Shown piece after piece: positions 30,139-33,497 of a stretch of DNA of 33,497 bases (the stretch's first letter is position 1; the number at the start of each line of letters is the position of its first letter). The notes beneath the pieces were generated by a model, which ran no database searches, was not told the DNA's origin, and saw only the letters and a program-made list of their open reading frames with translations. Both the position numbers and the translations under genes were made by a program. Origin of the DNA: a virus; IMG/VR virus record IMGVR_UViG_3300031602_000014, positions 1 through 33,497 of that record; one strand, given 5' to 3'.

Positions 30139-31814
30139 AGTGTCCGAATCCCGCGCTCTGCGTATGTCGTGTTCAAGCTGATTTCTGTTTCCACATTTAC
30201 AAACCTATTAATAGCCATTAGCAGCGCGACCACTCCGTCAATCTTATTTTGAGGCCGCGATTTATTGGGATAAATATTGTCCTTTTTATCGGTATGCGCG
30301 ACCACGTTCGACACCATCCAAGTCATCACCGGGCATCCGTTGTGATGGAAGTGCCCGGACAGAACCATCGCCTCTAGCCACTTCATCGGCTCGCTGAAAT
30401 TCTGCACCGTTGCGCGTATCTCGACCATCGTGCAGCCTTCGTCTGACAACGCGCTTGATAGCATTGTGGCATTCCACGGATCGAAGCACACTTCATCCAC
30501 TGCATATCGACTGTGGTCATCAATCACGCCCTCTTTGATCTCATTGTGATCGATGACGGCGCCGAATGTTTCGGTCAGATGGCCGTTGATTAGCCACCCC
30601 CGGTAGGAAGAATTCGCGTCTGATTCGATGGTGTCCTCTGGCAGATAATACTGGCCGAAATAGTAATAGTGCCCATCACGTTCGAACACATACGCCTTGG
30701 CCGCGATGTCGATTTTCGACGCCAAATCCAGCGCCAGCTTGCAGGGTTGCCCGACAAAATCGTTTATATCCAGCGACGGATCAGCGCAGGCGTGCCACTT
30801 CACCATATTCATCCACGCGCTATCGGCAGACGCCCAGACGTTCATGCGCTTGGTCAGGAAATTGTTTTGTGCGCTTGCCATTTCTTGCGCCTTGCGACAC
30901 AGCCGGGCAACGTCATCCGGGAACACTGACACGCCCCAATTGGGGTTCGCCTTGGCTTGGATCACCGGGTCGGCCCAGTCATCACCCTCATCGATGGTGT
31001 AGATCACGCCAAAATAGGTGTCATCAAACGCCACTCCATCCAGAATCTTTGTTAGGTATTCCCTCTGTTCGTAACATATCCCGGCCAAATTGGTGCCGGC
31101 TGTAGTGATTAACCACAGCATTGACTGCGTGCGGGCGCCTGTGCCTGTCTCTAATACATCGAACACGGTGCGCGTGCGGTGAGAATGTAGCTCATCCAGT
31201 GCAGCAAAATGCACATTTAAGCCGTCAAGATTGTTCCCCTCGGCTGACAATGGCTGAAACATCGAAGCGGTATTTTCGACATAAATACTTTTCGCTGTGA
31301 CTTCCACGCCGTAGCGTTTGCCCTGTAGCCAGCGCGACCGTTTCGCCATGCGCCACGCATCATTCCAGACTAGCTTCGCCTGGTCGCGGGAGTTTGCTGC
31401 GGCGAAACATTCGGCCCCGCCCTCGCCATCAGCCGCCAGCATATAAAGCCCGACGCCACTGGTCAGTGTTGACTTGGCATTTTTGCGCGGCACCTCGCAA
31501 TACGTTGTGCGGAACCGGCGCATCCCTTCCTCATCAACCCAGCCAAACGCCACGCCCAGAATGAAACACTGCCAATCTTCCAACCTGATCGGCGTCCCGG
31601 CCCACTTGCCTTTGATGTGCGTCAGCCCTTCGATGAAAAGACAGATTCTATTCGCGCGGCTGTCATCAAAAAAATAGGGGAACTCGTCATCACCAACGCG
31701 GCCCAGATCATTGATCTGCCGCTGGCACGATTGCCGGGTCAGCTTAGACACTAGGATATTGCCGGCCAGCACATCATCGATATACCGCTGGCATTTTTCG
31801 GCGTGTGTAATCAA
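30135..31814 (-). CDS. terL: Terminase large subunit
   Basis: The 559-residue protein starts at TTG 31814, overlapping the TerS stop; I see no better ATG nearby. The ATPase part has the Walker A-like PRKNAKST at 109-116, Walker B HFAALDELH at 202-210 (Asp207, Glu208) and a coupling motif ITTAGT near 236-241. The nuclease part lies at about 350-530 with acidic residues in LDLASKIDIAAKAYVF and DEVCFDPWNATML. The deviating Walker A is normal in this terminase group. It cuts concatemers and drives DNA into the head. Confidence 0.93.
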   Translation of the reverse strand: MITHAEKCQRYIDDVLAGNILVSKLTRQSCQRQINDLGRVGDDEFPYFFDDSRANRICLFIEGLTHIKGKWAGTPIRLEDWQCFILGVAFGWVDEEGMRRFRTTYCEVPRKNAKSTLTSGVGLYMLAADGEGGAECFAAANSRDQAKLVWNDAWRMAKRSRWLQGKRYGVEVTAKSIYVENTASMFQPLSAEGNNLDGLNVHFAALDELHSHRTRTVFDVLETGTGARTQSMLWLITTAGTNLAGICYEQREYLTKILDGVAFDDTYFGVIYTIDEGDDWADPVIQAKANPNWGVSVFPDDVARLCRKAQEMASAQNNFLTKRMNVWASADSAWMNMVKWHACADPSLDINDFVGQPCKLALDLASKIDIAAKAYVFERDGHYYYFGQYYLPEDTIESDANSSYRGWLINGHLTETFGAVIDHNEIKEGVIDDHSRYAVDEVCFDPWNATMLSSALSDEGCTMVEIRATVQNFSEPMKWLEAMVLSGHFHHNGCPVMTWMVSNVVAHTDKKDNIYPNKSRPQNKIDGVVALLMAINRFVNVETEISLNTTYAERGIRTL

Positions 31815-32263
31815 CGCAGTGGGTCGCCGTCATCTTCATCGTCGGGCGGCCCAGCCCCGGCCACCCTCGACCGGCTGCTGGGGGTCATTCCAAACTCGAC
31901 CAGCATTTTTGTCATCTGGTCGAACGACTTATTTGCAATCTGCAAGAATGGCGACTGCACCGGGTAGCCGCTTGGCGCTTTTACAATCGGGCCGAACTTT
32001 TTGATCTGGTCGTTTGCGTATGTCCACCGGGCAAAAACTTCGCAGTACATTGCCAGAGCAAACGTGTCCAAGTTAGTCAGCAGGCCCGCAGCGGTGAGAT
32101 GTTTGGCGGCAATTTTCCACTGCTTTTTTGCATCGTCAGATAGACCGGCAGGCATTCGCACCGCGTCGGCCTTTGGTTTTGGTTCGTCTTTTAAGATGCG
32201 ACACGGCTGTGCTGTGCCTTTGACGATCTTCAAGTTTGTGGGGATTGGTTTGCGGCCACTCAT
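31811..32263 (-). CDS. terS: Terminase small subunit, P27 family
   Basis: The 150-residue protein (ATG 32263, ATGA overlap with the methyltransferase stop) begins MSGRKPIPTNLKIVKGTAQP, the P27-family start, followed by helices (LSDDAKKQWKIAAKHL, LLTNLDTFALAMYCEVFARW) and a flexible acidic tail. It recognises phage DNA for packaging together with TerL. Confidence 0.93.
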   Translation of the reverse strand: MSGRKPIPTNLKIVKGTAQPCRILKDEPKPKADAVRMPAGLSDDAKKQWKIAAKHLTAAGLLTNLDTFALAMYCEVFARWTYANDQIKKFGPIVKAPSGYPVQSPFLQIANKSFDQMTKMLVEFGMTPSSRSRVAGAGPPDDEDDGDPLR

Positions 32264-33456
32264 GCTGTCACCTCCTGCGTGAATTGTTCGCCAGTAGATT
32301 CAAGCGTTGCCTTTTTGCCGGTGTATTCTTCCCAGCGTTTGACGATTACATCGCAATACTTTGGGTCAAGCTCCATCATTCGGCAATGTCTGGCGGTCTT
32401 TTCGCAGGCGATCAGGGTGCTGCCACTGCCGCCAAATAGGTCAAGAACGGCGTCTGTGTGCCGCGTTGTTTTATCAATAGCCTCCTCCGCCAAGGCGACC
32501 GGCTTTTGGGTGGGGTGGTTATATGTCGCGGCCCCGTCTTTATTAACTTTCCATACGCTCCCAATTCTTTTGCCTGTCAGCTCCGCGCCCCTGTGCCAAA
32601 CCAGTCCTGTCTCGTAATCACTAGAAAATGTTTTTTTCAAGTCGCCAATGCCGCCACCCGGCTTGTACCAGATCACTTGGTTTGTCGGATAGCCGAACCC
32701 CTCAAACATATCTATCCATACAGTGATGACTTTCCAGCTCGTCCAGATAAAAACCCAGCCCGACGAAAAGACTTCGATAATTGGGGCGACATCCAAGAAC
32801 ACATTATCGTTTTCTATAACTTCAAACTTTTCAGTTTTCACGCGCATATTGCTTTGATATTTAATCCCATACGGCGGGTCAGTGAAAACCATATCAGCCT
32901 TCTGCCCCGCCATTAGTTTTTCAACCGCATCGATGCTTGTACTGTCCCCACACATCACACGATGATTGCCCAGTATCCAAACGTCACCCTCAACCGTGAC
33001 GGGTATCTCTGGCGCATCGGGCACCGCATCCTCGTCGGTTTCGCCCCCTGGAATCTCTGTCAATAATTCACTGGTAAACTCGCCGTCAAAACCTAGCAGG
33101 GACAAATCGAATTCCATTGCTGTCAAATCTTGCAACTCGATTTTAAGCAAATCTAAATCCCAGCCGGCATTTGTCGCCAGTTGATTGTCGGCCAGTACAT
33201 ACGCCTTGCGCTGCGCCTCTGTCAGCCCGTCGATGGTGATGCACGGCACATCATCCAGCCCCAAAATTATGGCCGCTTGAAGCCTGCCATGCCCGGCGAT
33301 CACGCCGCCGTCCGGGTCGACCAATATCGGGTTCGTGAAACCCCACTCCGTTATGCTGGCACATATTTGCGCGACCTGTTCGTCGCTGTGCGTGCGGCTG
33401 TTGCTTTCATACGGCACTAGGCTGTTCGTCTTTTTTATATTATGTTGATAAAACAT
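32260..33456 (-). CDS. ParB-like domain fused to adenine DNA methyltransferase
   Basis: I use ATG 33456 (398 residues), preceded by a very purine-rich AAGGGGGAG site. The N-terminal domain (about 1-105) is ParB/Srx-like: LVPYESNSRTHSDEQVAQI, GHGR at 55-58 and a helical ADNQLATNAGW. The C-terminal part is a beta-class N6/N4 amino-methyltransferase: catalytic TDPPYG near 192-197, SWKVITVWIDMF, and the SAM-binding DLFGGSGSTLIACE near 341-354. Such fusions are common before terminase genes and may protect or mark DNA for packaging. It starts the packaging operon; on a circular map only the small gene cut by the window edge precedes it. Confidence 0.93.
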   Translation of the reverse strand: MFYQHNIKKTNSLVPYESNSRTHSDEQVAQICASITEWGFTNPILVDPDGGVIAGHGRLQAAIILGLDDVPCITIDGLTEAQRKAYVLADNQLATNAGWDLDLLKIELQDLTAMEFDLSLLGFDGEFTSELLTEIPGGETDEDAVPDAPEIPVTVEGDVWILGNHRVMCGDSTSIDAVEKLMAGQKADMVFTDPPYGIKYQSNMRVKTEKFEVIENDNVFLDVAPIIEVFSSGWVFIWTSWKVITVWIDMFEGFGYPTNQVIWYKPGGGIGDLKKTFSSDYETGLVWHRGAELTGKRIGSVWKVNKDGAATYNHPTQKPVALAEEAIDKTTRHTDAVLDLFGGSGSTLIACEKTARHCRMMELDPKYCDVIVKRWEEYTGKKATLESTGEQFTQEVTA

Positions 33457-33497
33457 CACTCCCCCTTACTTTCAAATTGCACGCGAAAAATCTGCAC

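Overview
The window looks like the whole genome of a temperate, long-tailed (siphovirus-type) phage, about 33.5 kb, with an HK97-type capsid. It contains terminase small and large subunits, portal, prohead protease, major capsid protein, head-tail connectors, tail tube, tail chaperones, tape measure protein, tail tip and fibre genes, integrase, repressor, replication and recombination genes and two DNA methyltransferases. No rRNA, ribosomal or housekeeping host gene is visible. The att site carries the 3' half of a tRNA-Arg(TCT) with an encoded CCA end, as is usual in Gammaproteobacteria. A gammaproteobacterial host is therefore my inference, and I do not name a genus.

Two observations say this is the circular or virion form rather than an integrated prophage. 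First, the tRNA-like att core lies in the middle, has phage genes on both sides, and is flanked by two sets of 11-bp iterated TGGGGCCA repeats, so it looks like an intact attP. Second, if the last base is joined to the first, the small gene cut by the left edge continues in frame for eight codons and stops 15 bp before the start of the rightmost gene.

Layout. (a) 1-4626, minus strand: a small partial gene, a T5 A1-like metallophosphoesterase, a VRR-NUC nuclease, a 0.5-kb noncoding iterated-repeat region (candidate origin or regulatory locus), and a primase-polymerase/helicase fusion. (b) 4627-5476: switch region with a CI/S24-type repressor and two matching operators (TACACA-N3-TGTGTA). (c) 5477-12705, plus strand: early operon with a Sak4-like ATPase, a DUF669 SSB-like protein, a RecB-like exonuclease, small HTH proteins, a DEAH helicase and a cytosine methyltransferase whose gene is overlapped almost completely by a second long open frame. 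(d) 12690-14526: integrase (minus strand) and attP. (e) 14527-15189, plus strand: a protein with a LuxR-type HTH. (f) 33456 down to 15170, minus strand: ParB/adenine methyltransferase, TerS, TerL, portal, protease, capsid, connectors, tail, fibres. On the circle, everything from the primase at 4626 leftward around to 15170 is one co-directional run of about 23 kb.

The repressor keeps the early promoter shut. When it is relieved, the plus-strand operon makes replication and recombination proteins, while the minus strand supplies the primase-helicase and then packaging and structural proteins. No holin, endolysin or spanin gene is recognisable, although the genome appears complete.
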